A stretch of 64,000 nucleotides of DNA from Archegozetes longisetosus (Eukaryota; Arthropoda; Arachnida; Sarcoptiformes; Trhypochthoniidae): NCBI GenBank assembly GCA_018873245.2, contig JAEMBT020000001.1, positions 10,880,220-10,944,219 on the forward strand. Direction: 5' to 3'. Below are positions 1-10,085 of the stretch, in pieces; position 1 is the first letter of the stretch; each line of letters begins with the position of its first letter. The notes under the pieces were generated by a model. The model was not told the origin of the DNA. It was given only the letters and a program-made list of their open reading frames with translations, and did no database searches. Made by a program: the position numbers and the translations under genes.

Positions 1-1963
1 GCACCGGTTCTTGAGAACCGGTAGTTCAATTTTATAACAGTTTTAGAACCGGTTGTTAAACGCTGTTACATACCAATTTTATGAAAGAAAATTTTGAGAA
101 CTGTTGTTGAAACGTGAAAAAAATTTTTTCTTGCAAAAATAAAAACTTTTCCTTGTTTATTTTTACTTTTAAAACTAATTATTTTTCAAATATTAAGTCG
201 GCTGAAAAGTAATTGCACATTCATATCTTTTCAATGAATAAAGTTGTAAATATGTTTATTACAAATTACTACAAAGACATCGAATTCGACATCCTATAAT
301 ATTGCACGATAACGCAACACCCCATAAACATCAGAATGTCAAAGACTTTTTCTCTAGACATCGATGGGACTAAAACACCCCCCTTTGCCCTGATTAAACC
401 CATGTGATTACGATGGCATCGCTAGAATTGAAAGACCGAATAAGGGTAAAAGATTTTCAAATGAACTTGCTTTGGGAGTAGCTTGTGAAGAAGTTATTCG
501 TGAGATTAATTTTAAAAATGCTGCCATTGGAATATCAAGGCTACCAAAGTGTTGGGAAGTTGTCATAAAGCTTGAAGGCGACTACATTATATAATACAAA
601 AATATTATTATTATATCTGTTTTTGATAAGGAGATATGAATGTGCAATTACTTTTCAGCCGACCTAATAAATGCGTTAAAAAGTGTAGATTTCCCTGATT
701 TTCTGCATTTCGAGTGAAAGAATTGATCATATATCGTCGCCTTGGGATTATACTATCGTATCTGGAAAAAAGCGATTTTGAGAAAAACGCAATTTAAGTT
801 CGACCCTCTAATTAGGATAACTGGCCGAATATTTTTGAAGTTAGAATATATCATTTACTTAAGCTTGTCAAAGGCCAAAAAATGGATAACGCCGATTCGT
901 TGATTACCGTCCCTATCAACGGCTTTAGACAAAAAAATGAGATACGACTACATTGCACTGAAAATGGAAGATAATTTTGGTGCTATACTATCGTATGTCA
1001 TTTAAGTGCGCATTGAATAGGAGAACAACAAAATACGTTTCGAAAATTTATGGAAACAATCAATTTTCTAGATTTTCATCAATAATTTCAGATTTGCTTA
1101 ATTCATTCTACAAAAAGTTGATTTTTAAAGTATAAAAAAAATACTCGAATTAGAAAACTGAAAAATCTTAAATCTTACAACTATTTGAGTGAAATTTAAG
1201 CATAAATTGATCATATATCGATAAATAATTTCTCAAAAATTGTTTTAATTTGACGATTAAATGGTTGACGACAGTATAGCCCATGCGTATACTATGGGAT
1301 AGAAGCTTGTAATTCTAACCCGACGATATACGTGAAAATATAATATTTTATAAACAGAGAAATAACTAATTGTTTTGCATAACTAAAGTTCCAGATAGAG
1401 TGATAATTTAGTTCTTGAATAAGAATCAGAACGTACTATGAGAAATTCAAATTTTTAACGGGTTGTATACAAAAAGAAATTTTTGATTTATTACAAGAAT
1501 CATTCACGAATTATTTGAAAAACTATACATTCAGTACAAACTCATTACCTAGTATTGAGGTGCCAAAACTTTTTGCGATTTGTTCTCTAAAATATAAATT
1601 TAGACGTGAAAATAAATAGAATTCAATTTCACTCTTCAGAAAACAAATTATCAAAAAGTAATAAATCGATCTTTTCGTTTAACCTACAAAACTAAAAATG
1701 TCTTAGATATATCCTTCCAGTCGAAAGGCATAAAATCAAGAAAATTACACTTTTAAATACTTCGACTTGAAAAAAATTAATTTTAATATTGGAAAATTCA
1801 GGAAAAGTTTCAAGTTTTGCAAGAAAAAATTTTATTTTTACATTTCAACAACAGTTTTCAAACATTCTTTTCAAAAAAATTGGTTTACAATACAGCTTTT
1901 AAAAACCGAATATAAAACTGTTATAAAATTAGATTACAGGTTCTTAAAACCAGACTCGAACCG
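1..1963. mobile_element. Element bounded by about 160-bp inverted repeats
   Basis: The first 160 bases of the window reappear, reverse-complemented and about 75-80% alike, at roughly 1798-1963. Both arms share an AACAACAGTT core and a GCAAGAAAAAATTTT block. This is the layout of a DNA transposon with long terminal inverted repeats, or of two copies of one dispersed repeat in opposite orientation. The left arm runs into the window edge, so the true end may lie outside. An 80-codon open frame at 1767-2009 falls inside the right arm and is not considered a gene. Nothing recognisable was seen in 668-1797. Confidence 0.5.
193..667 (+). mobile_element. Internally deleted mariner element
   Basis: Near-perfect terminal inverted repeats of about 33 bp (sharing GTCGGCTGAAAAGTAATTGC) start at 193 and end at 667, flanked on both sides by the TA target duplication expected for Tc1/mariner elements. 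Between them are broken plus-strand transposase remnants: a catalytic-type block reading LHDNATPHK near 300-330, then a C-terminal block near 410-595 ending in WEVVIKLEGDY, the usual mariner C-terminus. At 475 bp instead of about 1.3 kb, the N-terminal two thirds are missing, so the copy is non-autonomous. It lies inside the larger inverted-repeat element. Confidence 0.85.
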
Positions 1964-2055
1964 TCTCCACCTCACCAATGCTGTCAAACATTTATTAAAA
2001 TATATCTAATAAAATTTTTAATTAAAAAGTGCATAATATAAATTTTTATAATTGT

Positions 2056-2061
2056 TTTATT
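2056..2061 (-). terminator. Candidate polyadenylation signal of the rmlB-like gene
   Basis: The minus strand carries AATAAA about 100 bases beyond the stop codon of the dTDP-glucose dehydratase-like gene, inside an AT-rich stretch. If used, it shows that the transferred gene has gained a eukaryotic 3' end. AATAAA is common by chance in such AT-rich DNA, so this is suggestive only. Confidence 0.35.
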
Positions 2062-2159
2062 TCATTAAACTCTTAATTTAGTTTAACTACTGTTCAGTGC
2101 ATTCTAAAACTTGTAAAAGTTTCATTCCAATTGCAATAACTCAGGTATTCATAAATTAT

Positions 2160-3182
2160 CTAAACTTTTACTGCTTTTCTTTCAGCCCAAAGAGGATTCT
2201 TTAGAGTCCACTCAATTAGCTTACGAAGAGAATCTTCAAAACCTATACTCATTTTCCAACCGGCTTCCACTATCTTATTTCCGTTCAATGCGTAACGTAG
2301 ATCATGTCCAGGACGGGTGGAGTGGACATCGATCAGCTTGTAAATAAGCTTCTTACCCAGAATGTCGGCTATAAGCTGAGCCATTTCCAGATTGTTTACT
2401 TCCCGTTCACCTACTATGTGCCACTTGTCCGGTCGGTCAGCACCATTCGCGTAGGTCGATACCTGGTTACGTCTCAAAAGGAAAAGTATTGCATCAGCCA
2501 TATTCCTTGCATGAAGATAGAATCGGGAGCCGATCCGTCCGTCAGACGCCGCATGTACATGTACTTCTTCACCAGCAATGACCTTCGAGATAGTATTAGG
2601 TATGAACTTTTCCGGATCTTGTGTCTCCCCAATGAGATTCATACAATTGGTTATAATGACAGGGACTCCGTATGTCCTCCAGTAGCTGATGGCAATTGCC
2701 TCCTGAGCAGCCTTCGAAGCACTGTAAGGATTACTGGGAATCACGGACTCCCACTCCTTGTGGTGATGATTATCAGGAGCTGGACCGTATACTTCGTCTG
2801 TGCTAACCTGTAAGAACACTTTGGGTTTGACTAGACGTGCAAACTCCAACAGATGAAGGACCAAACACACGTTATTCTGAACAAAAGGAACGGGATTATC
2901 TATTGATCGGTCAACATGAGATTCAGATGCGTAGTTAATTATGTAGTCCACTTGACCTAACTTGGCAACGGTTGTATCGTTTATCGGACAGGACAGGTCA
3001 CACTTGACTATCTCTACCCGAGGCCACCACTCATCTCTATCGACCGCTACTATTATTCGCTCAGGAAGACCCCTGTGAGAAAAGCTGACTGGACAGACCA
3101 CCTGCCAGTCTGTGTTGATGAGAAAGTGCCTGAGACAGTGAGAACCAAGGAATCCAGCTGCTCCTGTTAATAGAACTCTCAT
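2160..3182 (-). CDS. dTDP-glucose 4,6-dehydratase-like protein (RmlB family), probably laterally acquired
   Basis: A 340-residue intronless frame of the extended short-chain dehydrogenase/reductase family. RmlB-type enzymes convert dTDP-glucose to the 4-keto-6-deoxy sugar, the second step of dTDP-rhamnose synthesis, in the cytosol with bound NAD. Visible motifs are the Rossmann GxxGxxG (TGAAGFLGSH, residues 6-15), YASESHVDRS (84-93), the catalytic T128-D129-E130 triplet, Y153-x3-K157, and a C-terminal RPGHDLRYA block typical of RmlB. The middle departs from classical RmlB: the NNYGPYQ region is replaced by CMNLIGETQDPEKFIP, and a SRFYLHARNMADA block follows. The gene is clearly GC-richer than its surroundings (up to about 55% in places) and lacks introns. 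Both features suggest transfer from a bacterium or phage, which is inference. No other rhamnose-pathway gene lies nearby. The ATG at 3182 gives the complete nucleotide-binding fold. Confidence 0.9.
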   Translation of the reverse strand: MRVLLTGAAGFLGSHCLRHFLINTDWQVVCPVSFSHRGLPERIIVAVDRDEWWPRVEIVKCDLSCPINDTTVAKLGQVDYIINYASESHVDRSIDNPVPFVQNNVCLVLHLLEFARLVKPKVFLQVSTDEVYGPAPDNHHHKEWESVIPSNPYSASKAAQEAIAISYWRTYGVPVIITNCMNLIGETQDPEKFIPNTISKVIAGEEVHVHAASDGRIGSRFYLHARNMADAILFLLRRNQVSTYANGADRPDKWHIVGEREVNNLEMAQLIADILGKKLIYKLIDVHSTRPGHDLRYALNGNKIVEAGWKMSIGFEDSLRKLIEWTLKNPLWAERKAVKV

Positions 3183-4002
3183 TGCTTACTATTGAATAAC
3201 GATATTGAATGATAAATATAATAAAGTACAAAGTGGCTACGCTAAAACCTATTTACACCAATTACACACTTTTCGCGGTTTATAAAGGAAAATCAGTTGA
3301 ATTTTTTTAATGTAATCTATAAAATTACAAAACTTTGAAAAAATTATTTAAATATGAAGTTTTTGATATACAAGTCATTTCAAAATTTAATTACTTTTCA
3401 TTATAGTGTATATAATTTTTTAAAAACTTGATCGTGCAATACTAGCTATAAACAAATCTAATTTTGTGTGAATATGTGGTGGACAACGTGGCTTTCGAAA
3501 AGGAATCAGAGTAAACATTTTTCGATTCCACAAGTTAAATTGCAAAATTGAAGAATTAAGTATAAAATGATTTCATAGTCTCATATAAGCTTTTTAATTC
3601 GTATCATATTTAAGAGAATTGTTTTGTGTATTGTCAATTGTAAACAAATTTGAATCTTTGCTAATAAATGATTCACCGAAATTTATACCTGCAAACAAGG
3701 AAGTGATTTTTCAAAAATATAACGAAAGTTTTAAATTTATGATTAAGTTTAAATCAACAATTATTTTATCGATCAATTTCAAAATCAAATAAAATTACAC
3801 TATCAAAGAGTGTTTCGATGATCAGTAATATCTCGAAATGGAACAAATACGTCATCAATACTGATGCTTTTATAACAAATTTGAATGAGTGCTTATTTTC
3901 ATGATAACAAAATCAGGTCATTATAAAAATGCATTGAAAAACGTGATTTTTAGACTTGTAACTCTAAGTAAATTTGATCTGATAATTTCTAATATAAACA
4001 CA
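3183..4002. other. AT-rich intergenic stretch, nothing recognised
   Basis: About 820 bp upstream of the rmlB-like gene with no open frame of note. It must hold that gene's promoter; a TATTATATTT-like run lies about 30-40 bases upstream of the ATG on the minus strand, but it cannot be told from background composition. Confidence 0.4.
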
Positions 4003-4350
4003 ATGTTACGCTAAAATATAATAATTTCGAAATATTAAGAATTTCTAACTTAATAAAAGTGTTCTTTTCACTCATCACACAAAAAATTAGTGTTTGAATA
4101 TATCGTCGCTTGAGTGGTATAAAGTTCTAAATCTATTTTTTGACAACTTTGAAAATTTGACAAAGTTTAATTCAGTAAATTTCGTCTACTTTGATGAGAA
4201 AAACCAAAATTAGCAAAAATTGAAAATTCATAGCATTTAAAACAGATGTGTCGAAAACCAGAAATTTAGTAAGAATAAGGCCTAAAAGGGTTATAAAATA
4301 AAAATAATTTAAAACTCTAGCACAAATCACTGAATTCCAAGAAATTTTAT
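4003..4350 (+). repeat. Dispersed repeat family A, copy 1
   Basis: Aligns in the same orientation with 10086-10525. Shared blocks include AAGAATTTCTAACTTAAT and, further in, AAATTAGCAAA followed by GAAAATTC.TAGCATTTAAA. The second copy carries about 90 bases more in its middle. The 86-codon minus-strand frame at 4172-4432 lies largely in this repeat and is not considered a gene. Confidence 0.65.
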
Positions 4351-4721
4351 ACAATTTTGACTGTAGTTCTTGACTTTTGTTGATACGATACCATAATTCT
4401 ATTATTTGACTGTTCGTATTCAAATTTGGCACTATTTTTTATCTTAATTCGGTCAGTTCTCACTCTACTCTTTTAAATGAAAACTGGTTGACATTTTTGA
4501 AAATCAAAGCTGATTGGAATATCTAAAATGTTTGTGAGGGTAACAGTATTTCACCAATAATTTCGTAATGAAATCCCGATCTTATTTAATTCTATACTAT
4601 ATCTACTGATTAGGATGAGCGATGGCAAGCGCATTCCAGCATGTGAAACACAATTCGTCTGGAGCTAGAAGTGCAGTTATACAGCAATCCCAATGAAAAG
4701 TTCAATTGATGTGTCTCTATA

Positions 4722-5337
4722 TTTCGTCGCCTTTGAACTACACTGTCGTATTTGTAATATTATTTCAAAGAGTAGGGCGACCACCTCTGGCTTGTCTCAT
4801 GATGGGGCAAAAATATCAAAAGGAGACCATTACATTTTTAAAAAGAAAAATGCCGCTTTTATTTATAATTACAAATATTTAGGTGTCAAGCAATACATAA
4901 TAATTTTAAAACATTGAAGATTATTATTCATAATTGGTTTCGAAAGTATATTTTTTGTTAGAAATAATATCTTTCAAAAGTTATTCAAAAGTAAGAAATG
5001 TTGATTATGTCAGGTATAAGTCAAGGCAGAAAATTTAACTCTATAACTTTTCATTTTAAACAACAGATGTTCAAATCCGAGTTTATACATTAAACCGGGT
5101 TTCTTAATCCCTTATCATTTGTAAAATAATTTCAATGTTTGAATTTTTAAGAAATATTTTTTAAAATACATTTTTAAAAATAAAATTTGAAAAACTGGTT
5201 ATCCCGTCGAGATTTTTTAGTCTGACGGGATTTATGTCTTTTATTTTTAAAAAGACCAGGCTGTCCCGTCAAAAACTGGACGGTGGTCACTCTTTCAATG
5301 AGAGATACTACAGTATAGTTCAAAAGTGACGATTTGC
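4722..5337 (+). mobile_element. Dispersed repeat family C, copy 1 (inverted-repeat DNA element)
   Basis: The ends form imperfect inverted repeats of about 60 bp: left 4722-4783 (TCGTCGCCTTTGAACTACAC, then GGGCGACCACC) and right 5277-5337 (GGTGGTCAC, then GTATAGTTCAAAAGTGACGA). The interior, from about 4820 to 5292, matches 63520-63957 in direct orientation, including the unusual pair of short blocks built on ATCCCGTC and GACGGGATTT. A non-autonomous DNA transposon is the likeliest explanation. The 74-codon frame at 4693-4917 is part of the element. Confidence 0.65.
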
Positions 5338-5565
5338 TATCGAACTATGAGGTCTAAAGTATTTACATGTTTGCTTTCACATATTTAAGGTACCATCAGT
5401 TAAACAATATATAGATTCCTAACAACCTTTAGAGTGATTTTAGACTCGCCTAAAATCTTTCAGCCACGAGTACCACTAGTGGAAGTTCTCAAACAGTTCC
5501 ACTGAAAGATTGTATATCAAGTAAAACAGTATTCTTGCTGAAATTAACAATTAATTTCTAATAAA
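5338..5565 (+). promoter_or_regulatory. Upstream region of GT31 copy 1
   Basis: Only the last 45 bases or so (ATATCAAGTAAAACAGTATT and following) are shared with the upstream regions of copies 2-4, so the duplicated promoter block is cut short here. Immediately before it, AATCTTTCAG and CTGAAAGATT form a perfect 10-bp inverted repeat (about 5455-5513) around ACCACTAGTGG. Copy 1 lacks the good TATA box seen before copies 2 and 3, so its expression may differ. Confidence 0.4.
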
Positions 5566-6570
5566 ATGAAATTTTACAATATTGGCAGCAAAAATATACC
5601 GAAAGTTTTGTTAAAGAAGTCTATATTGTCTTCATTTGTAGTCCTTTCATTATTATGTTGGTTTATGCTTTACTTTCCGTCTTACTTTCATGTGAAGAAA
5701 GATAGCTTCATTCATTTTCTCGCAAACGCTGGTGATGTGTCAAGAAAATGCTTACCTTTGGTCGGTACAGGGTCTGAACGAATCAATGATACATATATTC
5801 TAAACAGTGATCTCTGTAGAGGAAATAAGACTAAACTCCTAATTTTAGTATTTTCTGCACCACAAAATTTTGTTTCAAGAGAAGCCATCAGAAACACATG
5901 GGGATCGATTAAAATTGACTCGATTTCCATTGGATTCATTTTAGGTAAAGTCAAGTCGTATTCAATACAACAGTTAATAATAAAAGAATTTGAAGCGAAT
6001 TGCGATATAATTCAAGACGATTCCTTTCCTGATGATTATTATAATTTAACTGCAAAAGCAATCTCTATGTTGAAGTGGGCCACCATCTACTGCGAAGGAG
6101 CTCAAGGTGTGTTTAGAGGAGCAGATGACGTCTGGTTAAACCCAGATAAAGCCTTCGAGTTATTCACTTCCAATTATGGAAGGGAAGGAATATATGGAGT
6201 TGTTTTTAGTCGAATTCACCCTATTCGAAACCCAGATAATAAGTGGTTCGTGCCTATGAGTAGATATAACCAGACTTATTACCCCGATTATATTCAAGGA
6301 CATGGGTTTCTCATAATTCGAGGAAAAGAAAGAAATATTTTCGAGCTGATGGTAAATGCGAGCAAATCTACAAATTTCATTCAAATAGAAGATGTAGATA
6401 TTACTGGATTTATTGCTGAAGCTCTACAAATTAAAAGATTTAACACTAACGGATTTAATACCGAGAAAGTTCTTCCCCTGGATAAAAATCTTTATGAGAA
6501 ACTCATTACTTCTCATCATATAAACGATGAAGATAAATATTTACTGTGGAAACGAATGAAGAGTAATTGA
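5566..6570 (+). CDS. GT31 family beta-1,3-galactosyltransferase-like protein, array copy 1
   Basis: A 334-residue single-exon type II membrane protein with a short cytosolic tail, a signal-anchor at about 16-38, a stem and a lumenal GT31 domain. GT31 enzymes add galactose or N-acetylglucosamine in beta-1,3 linkage to glycan acceptors in the Golgi. Family motifs: REAIRNTWGS (105-114), IGFILG (122-127), DIIQDDSFPDDYYNLTAKA (147-165), the DxD region GVFRGADDVWLN (181-192), YPDYIQGHGFLI (239-250) and EDVDITGF (275-282). The metal-binding DDD is ADD at 186-188, so the first Asp is missing here and in every other copy. Potential N-glycosylation sites are frequent. About 100 bp (6096-6197) match copy 2 exactly, suggesting recent gene conversion. 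The exact sugar specificity, and whether it is catalytic, cannot be read from the sequence. Confidence 0.88.
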   Translation: MKFYNIGSKNIPKVLLKKSILSSFVVLSLLCWFMLYFPSYFHVKKDSFIHFLANAGDVSRKCLPLVGTGSERINDTYILNSDLCRGNKTKLLILVFSAPQNFVSREAIRNTWGSIKIDSISIGFILGKVKSYSIQQLIIKEFEANCDIIQDDSFPDDYYNLTAKAISMLKWATIYCEGAQGVFRGADDVWLNPDKAFELFTSNYGREGIYGVVFSRIHPIRNPDNKWFVPMSRYNQTYYPDYIQGHGFLIIRGKERNIFELMVNASKSTNFIQIEDVDITGFIAEALQIKRFNTNGFNTEKVLPLDKNLYEKLITSHHINDEDKYLLWKRMKSN

Positions 6571-6855
6571 AGAAATCCATATAAGGTTATCGAGTAGTGA
6601 GAGGCAAGAACATGGAGGAGCAGAATACAATTAACGAATCGAGAGGGATAAAGAAATTAAAATGAAGTTATTTCAAAATGTTCCTATTAGACATAAATAA
6701 ATTTTTTTATTGATGTTCATTTCGTGCTAATTTAACTTAATTATTTAGTACACTCTGAAATTGGTGTTTGAGAATTTCTAGAGATTATCTTTGGTAAACA
6801 TATACGAGTACAGCACCAAACTCTAAAATCTCTAGAACAGAGCTTTTTCATTTAT
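6571..6855 (+). other. 3' flank of GT31 copy 1
   Basis: Begins with a block shared by all array copies (GAGTAGTGAGAGGCAAGAA), showing that the duplicated unit extends past the stop codon. AATAAA at 6696-6701 is a plausible polyadenylation signal. Confidence 0.4.
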
Positions 6856-7150
6856 CTGTTATGCCGTTCTGGTTCGAGCTTATATACCTAAACGCATAAC
6901 TGGGGACTATAATTAATTATTTATCCAGAATTCTGAAACAAAATTCTATTGGACTCTTAATAATATTAAACTTTGCTTGGTTGCAATCCTTTATTTTCTT
7001 ATAAAATTACAAGTATTTAAATTAACATTTGATAAAAATACATAAAAGCAATATAACATAAAATATTAATATGATTTCATTATTTTGTTGACACGTAAAA
7101 ATATTATATACATATTTAAAGGTTTTTATATTTAAAAGATTTTACTTCTT
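6856..7150 (-). repeat. About 290-bp repeat, inverted partner of 17925-18220
   Basis: Reverse-complemented, this block aligns at roughly 80% with 17925-18220. Shared stretches include CCAGAACGGCATAACAG, GGATAAATAATTA and AATATTTTTACGTGTCAACA. The pair bounds an 11.4 kb segment that holds GT31 copies 2 and 3. No convincing target duplication was found outside the arms. Between 7151 and 7558 there is no gene; ATAGACAT-like units recur around 7185-7250. Confidence 0.7.
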
Positions 7151-7558
7151 TTACAAGGTTATACCCCGATTGATAGAAATCAAATTTATAGACACTCACT
7201 CTATAGACATCCACTTCATAGACATTTCATTTCATAGACATTTGATTAGAGACACGTTTTTAAGTTATTCAAAATAATTCTTTAAATTTATTTACACATC
7301 TGAGACTTTTAAAATAATTGTATATTAATTAAACTGAAAATCAAGTGCATCGAATCTCATATCTACTAATCCGTTAATCTTATAATCTTATGATAATTAA
7401 GATATGTTGGGGACGACTTTTTAGCTGAAAGGTGTGATCCGACTCTAAGACGTTACTCGTAAATTAAGGTAATCCTCCAGGGGAACTCAGCAAGAATTTT
7501 AAAATTTTAATGCAAGAAATCGATACTTGACTAAAAATAATCAGATACGTGTATTTAT

Positions 7559-8316
7559 TAGCTCTAAAACGACCCACCTTCAAACTATAAAGCTTGAGAC
7601 ACGAAAAATTCCATAATTCGAGAGGTCATAACTTTTTAACTACAAGGAATTAAATCGTGAAACCCGTTGATTATAATGAATTTCCAATTATATAAAGTAT
7701 TGAGGTCTAGATTTCTTGAAAACATGCCTCACATTAAAAGTTGAAAATATTCAAAATTATAAACGAAAATCATATAGAATTAATGCAAATAACATATCTT
7801 TCCTTTTCAAAATCTGTGAGCACTAAGGCTACTTTTGGTGGAATTCTATTCAATAACGAGTCACATTCGCGTAGCTTCTCAAGACTTCATGCATTTTGCA
7901 AAATTTGATGAATTTTCTAAATCTTATTTCTGTCATTTAACTGAAGAATTTGATTGAAATCTATTGAAACAGCTCTGCGAATAAAGATTTAAACAATTAA
8001 CATATGAGATCGTTTTAGAAATTTTATTCACATTTGCTCATTCATTTATTTGCATAATTAAATACTAGGTAGCAAATTCACTAAAAATTAAGTTATAGAT
8101 ATTTCAAACCTGAAATATTAGTGAGAACCTATTTTAGAGATAAACTTAGCAATAAATCTGTATAATATGAATAATTAACTTTAACTTGCAATCGGTTTTA
8201 CCATTTATTCCTTGTAGTTAAAAAGTACTGTAATGATCTCTTAAATTATGAAAATTTTTATGTCTCAGGTTCTGTAGTTTGAAAGTGATTCGTTTCAGAG
8301 CTAGACATTGCCTAAC
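7559..8316. mobile_element. DNA element with about 120-bp inverted ends
   Basis: The block 7559-7675 and the reverse complement of 8195-8316 match well: both read TAGCTCTRAAACGA, then TTTCAAACTA, TGAGACA and ACTTTTTAACTACAAGGAAT. The 520-bp interior has no coding potential. This is the structure of a non-autonomous DNA transposon or fold-back element. It lies just before the duplicated upstream region of GT31 copy 2. Confidence 0.6.
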
Positions 8317-8700
8317 AGCTAGCGTAAATCAAATTGCGTCTTAACCTAAAGTTAATTTTATTAAAATTTTCCTATCACAACAGTTACGCTTATTTTAAAT
8401 ATGTACAGAACAGCAAACGTTTCCACCACTTTTGTAAATAAATTAATGCGTCAACGAACTTTTGTTGTAAAACACTAACCTTTAATTATTATTAAAGCAA
8501 CATATTGTTGAGGACTACAATTGTAATTACAACTACATGTATAATAGTAGATTCTGTAAGATTTAATGATAACTGTCTTTTCAATGGTTTATAAAAAGCT
8601 TCTACTTTTGGTGTATGCAATTAAATATTTATGTAAAATAAAATAAGTTTGTCATTAATAAAAATATGAATTGAACATATTTCGAGCACGTCGTAAGAGT
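8317..8700 (+). repeat. Duplicated upstream block of the GT31 array (copy 2)
   Basis: Homologous to 14760-15120 and to 18630-18880 plus 20149-20230. Shared stretches include GTCTTAACCTAAAGTTAATTTT, AACTTTTGTTGTAAAACACTA, ATAATAGTAGATTCTGTAAG and TTGCAATTAAATATTT. The array therefore grew by duplication of units with about 500 bp of upstream DNA, not of the coding exon alone. Confidence 0.75.
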
Positions 8701-8716
8701 AGTACAAAATTAGTAT

Positions 8717-8748
8717 TATATATTTTATTAAATATCAAGTGAAACAGT
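8717..8748 (+). promoter_or_regulatory. Candidate core promoter of GT31 copy 2
   Basis: TATATAT at 8717-8723 precedes an initiator-like ACAGT (A at 8746) by 29 bases, the normal TATA-to-start spacing. The initiator lies in the block ATATCAAGTGAAACAGTATT, conserved before all four array copies. Confidence 0.45.
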
Positions 8749-8816
8749 ATTCTGGCTGAAATTTACCGCTAATTTCTAGACAAATAAATGCTAGTTTTAA
8801 AGTATTGTGAGCAAAG

Positions 8817-9788
8817 ATGTCAAAAGCTTTGTTAAAAGGACTAATATTATCTTCATTCATTGTTCTTTCATTATTATGTTGGTTTACGCTTTACTTTCCA
8901 TTTTACTTTCATGTGAAGAAAGTTGATTTTATTCATTATCTCACAAACACTCGTGACATGCCAAGAAAATGTTTACCTCTGATCAGTACAGGATCTGAAC
9001 GAATCAACGAAACATATGTTTTAAACAGTGATCTCTGTAAGGGAGATAAGACTAAACTCTTGATTTTAGTATCATCTGCACCACAAAATTTTGTTTCAAG
9101 AGAAGCCATCAGAAACACATGGGGATCAATTAAAATTGACTCGATTTCTATTGGATTTCTTTTAGGTAAAGTCAAGTCGCGTTCACTACAACAGTATATA
9201 ATAAAAGAGTTTGAAACGAATTGCGATATAATTCAAGACGACTCCTTTCCTGATGACTACTATAATTTAACTGCAAAAGCAATCTCTATGTTGAAGTGGA
9301 CCACCATCTACTGCAAAGGAGCTCAAGGTGTGTTTAGAGGAGCAGATGACGTCTGGTTAAACCCAGATAAAGCCTTCGAGTTATTCACTTCCAATTATGG
9401 AAGGGAAGGAATATACGGAGTTGTTTGGAAACGAGTTCCAGTATCTCGAAATCGAAATGTTAAGTGGTTCATGCCTGTGAATAGGTATAACCACTCTTAT
9501 TATCCCGATTATATTCATGGACATTCGTTTCTCATAATTCGAGGAAAAGAAAGAAATATTTTCGAGCTTATGGTAAATGCGAGCAAATCTATCAATTTCA
9601 TTCAGATAGAAGACGTAGATATCAATGGATTTGTTGCTAATGCTTTACAAATTAAAAGATTTCACATTGATAGCTTTAATACCGAGAAAGTTGTTCCTCT
9701 GAATAAAAGTCATTATGAGAAAATCATTACTTCTCATCATATAAACGACGATGAGAAATATATGTTGTGGAAACAAATGAAAAGTTAA
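8817..9788 (+). CDS. GT31 family beta-1,3-galactosyltransferase-like protein, array copy 2
   Basis: A 323-residue single-exon paralogue of copy 1 with the same plan: signal-anchor near residues 5-27, then REAIRNTWGS, DIIQDDSFPDDYYNLT, RGADDVWLN with the same Asp-to-Ala change in the DDD motif, YPDYIHGHSFLI and EDVDINGF. The N-terminus is shorter because the ATG used by copies 1 and 4 is out of frame here (8788); the MSKALLK start at 8817 is the first good in-frame one. Just after a stretch identical to copy 1 the protein diverges sharply (VVWKRVPVSRNRNVKWF), making this patch the most variable part of the family. Intact and probably functional at least as a membrane protein. Confidence 0.87.
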   Translation: MSKALLKGLILSSFIVLSLLCWFTLYFPFYFHVKKVDFIHYLTNTRDMPRKCLPLISTGSERINETYVLNSDLCKGDKTKLLILVSSAPQNFVSREAIRNTWGSIKIDSISIGFLLGKVKSRSLQQYIIKEFETNCDIIQDDSFPDDYYNLTAKAISMLKWTTIYCKGAQGVFRGADDVWLNPDKAFELFTSNYGREGIYGVVWKRVPVSRNRNVKWFMPVNRYNHSYYPDYIHGHSFLIIRGKERNIFELMVNASKSINFIQIEDVDINGFVANALQIKRFHIDSFNTEKVVPLNKSHYEKIITSHHINDDEKYMLWKQMKS

Positions 9789-10085
9789 CTAGATAAAACT
9801 TATAACGGCATCGAGTAGTGAAAGCAAGATCAGGAGCAAAATAGAATTACTAACAAAGTTTAAGTAATTGTCAGAAGCCGACTGTTTTAATTTTCATTAA
9901 AAGTAAAAAACTATAAATATTTTTAATAGCCTAATTGTGTATTATTTTAGCGAAAATTGAAAAAATCTGTTTTTGGTAGCCATATGGATTGAGCGGTGAA
10001 AGAATATTGAAGTTCTTTTATAATTTCGTTTGACGTTAATAATATGATTTTATTAGAATTTGCTTTAATTTCATTTAACTAAATT

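Noticed and set aside
1767..2009. 80-codon lysine-rich open frame
   Set aside because: Begins at TTG, is low complexity and lies in the right arm of an inverted repeat.
2304..2813. 169-codon plus-strand frame
   Set aside because: Antisense shadow of the rmlB-like gene, without any recognisable domain.
4172..4432. 86-codon hydrophobic minus-strand frame
   Set aside because: Overlaps dispersed repeat A; the homologous repeat copy at 10.1-10.5 kb does not keep the frame open.
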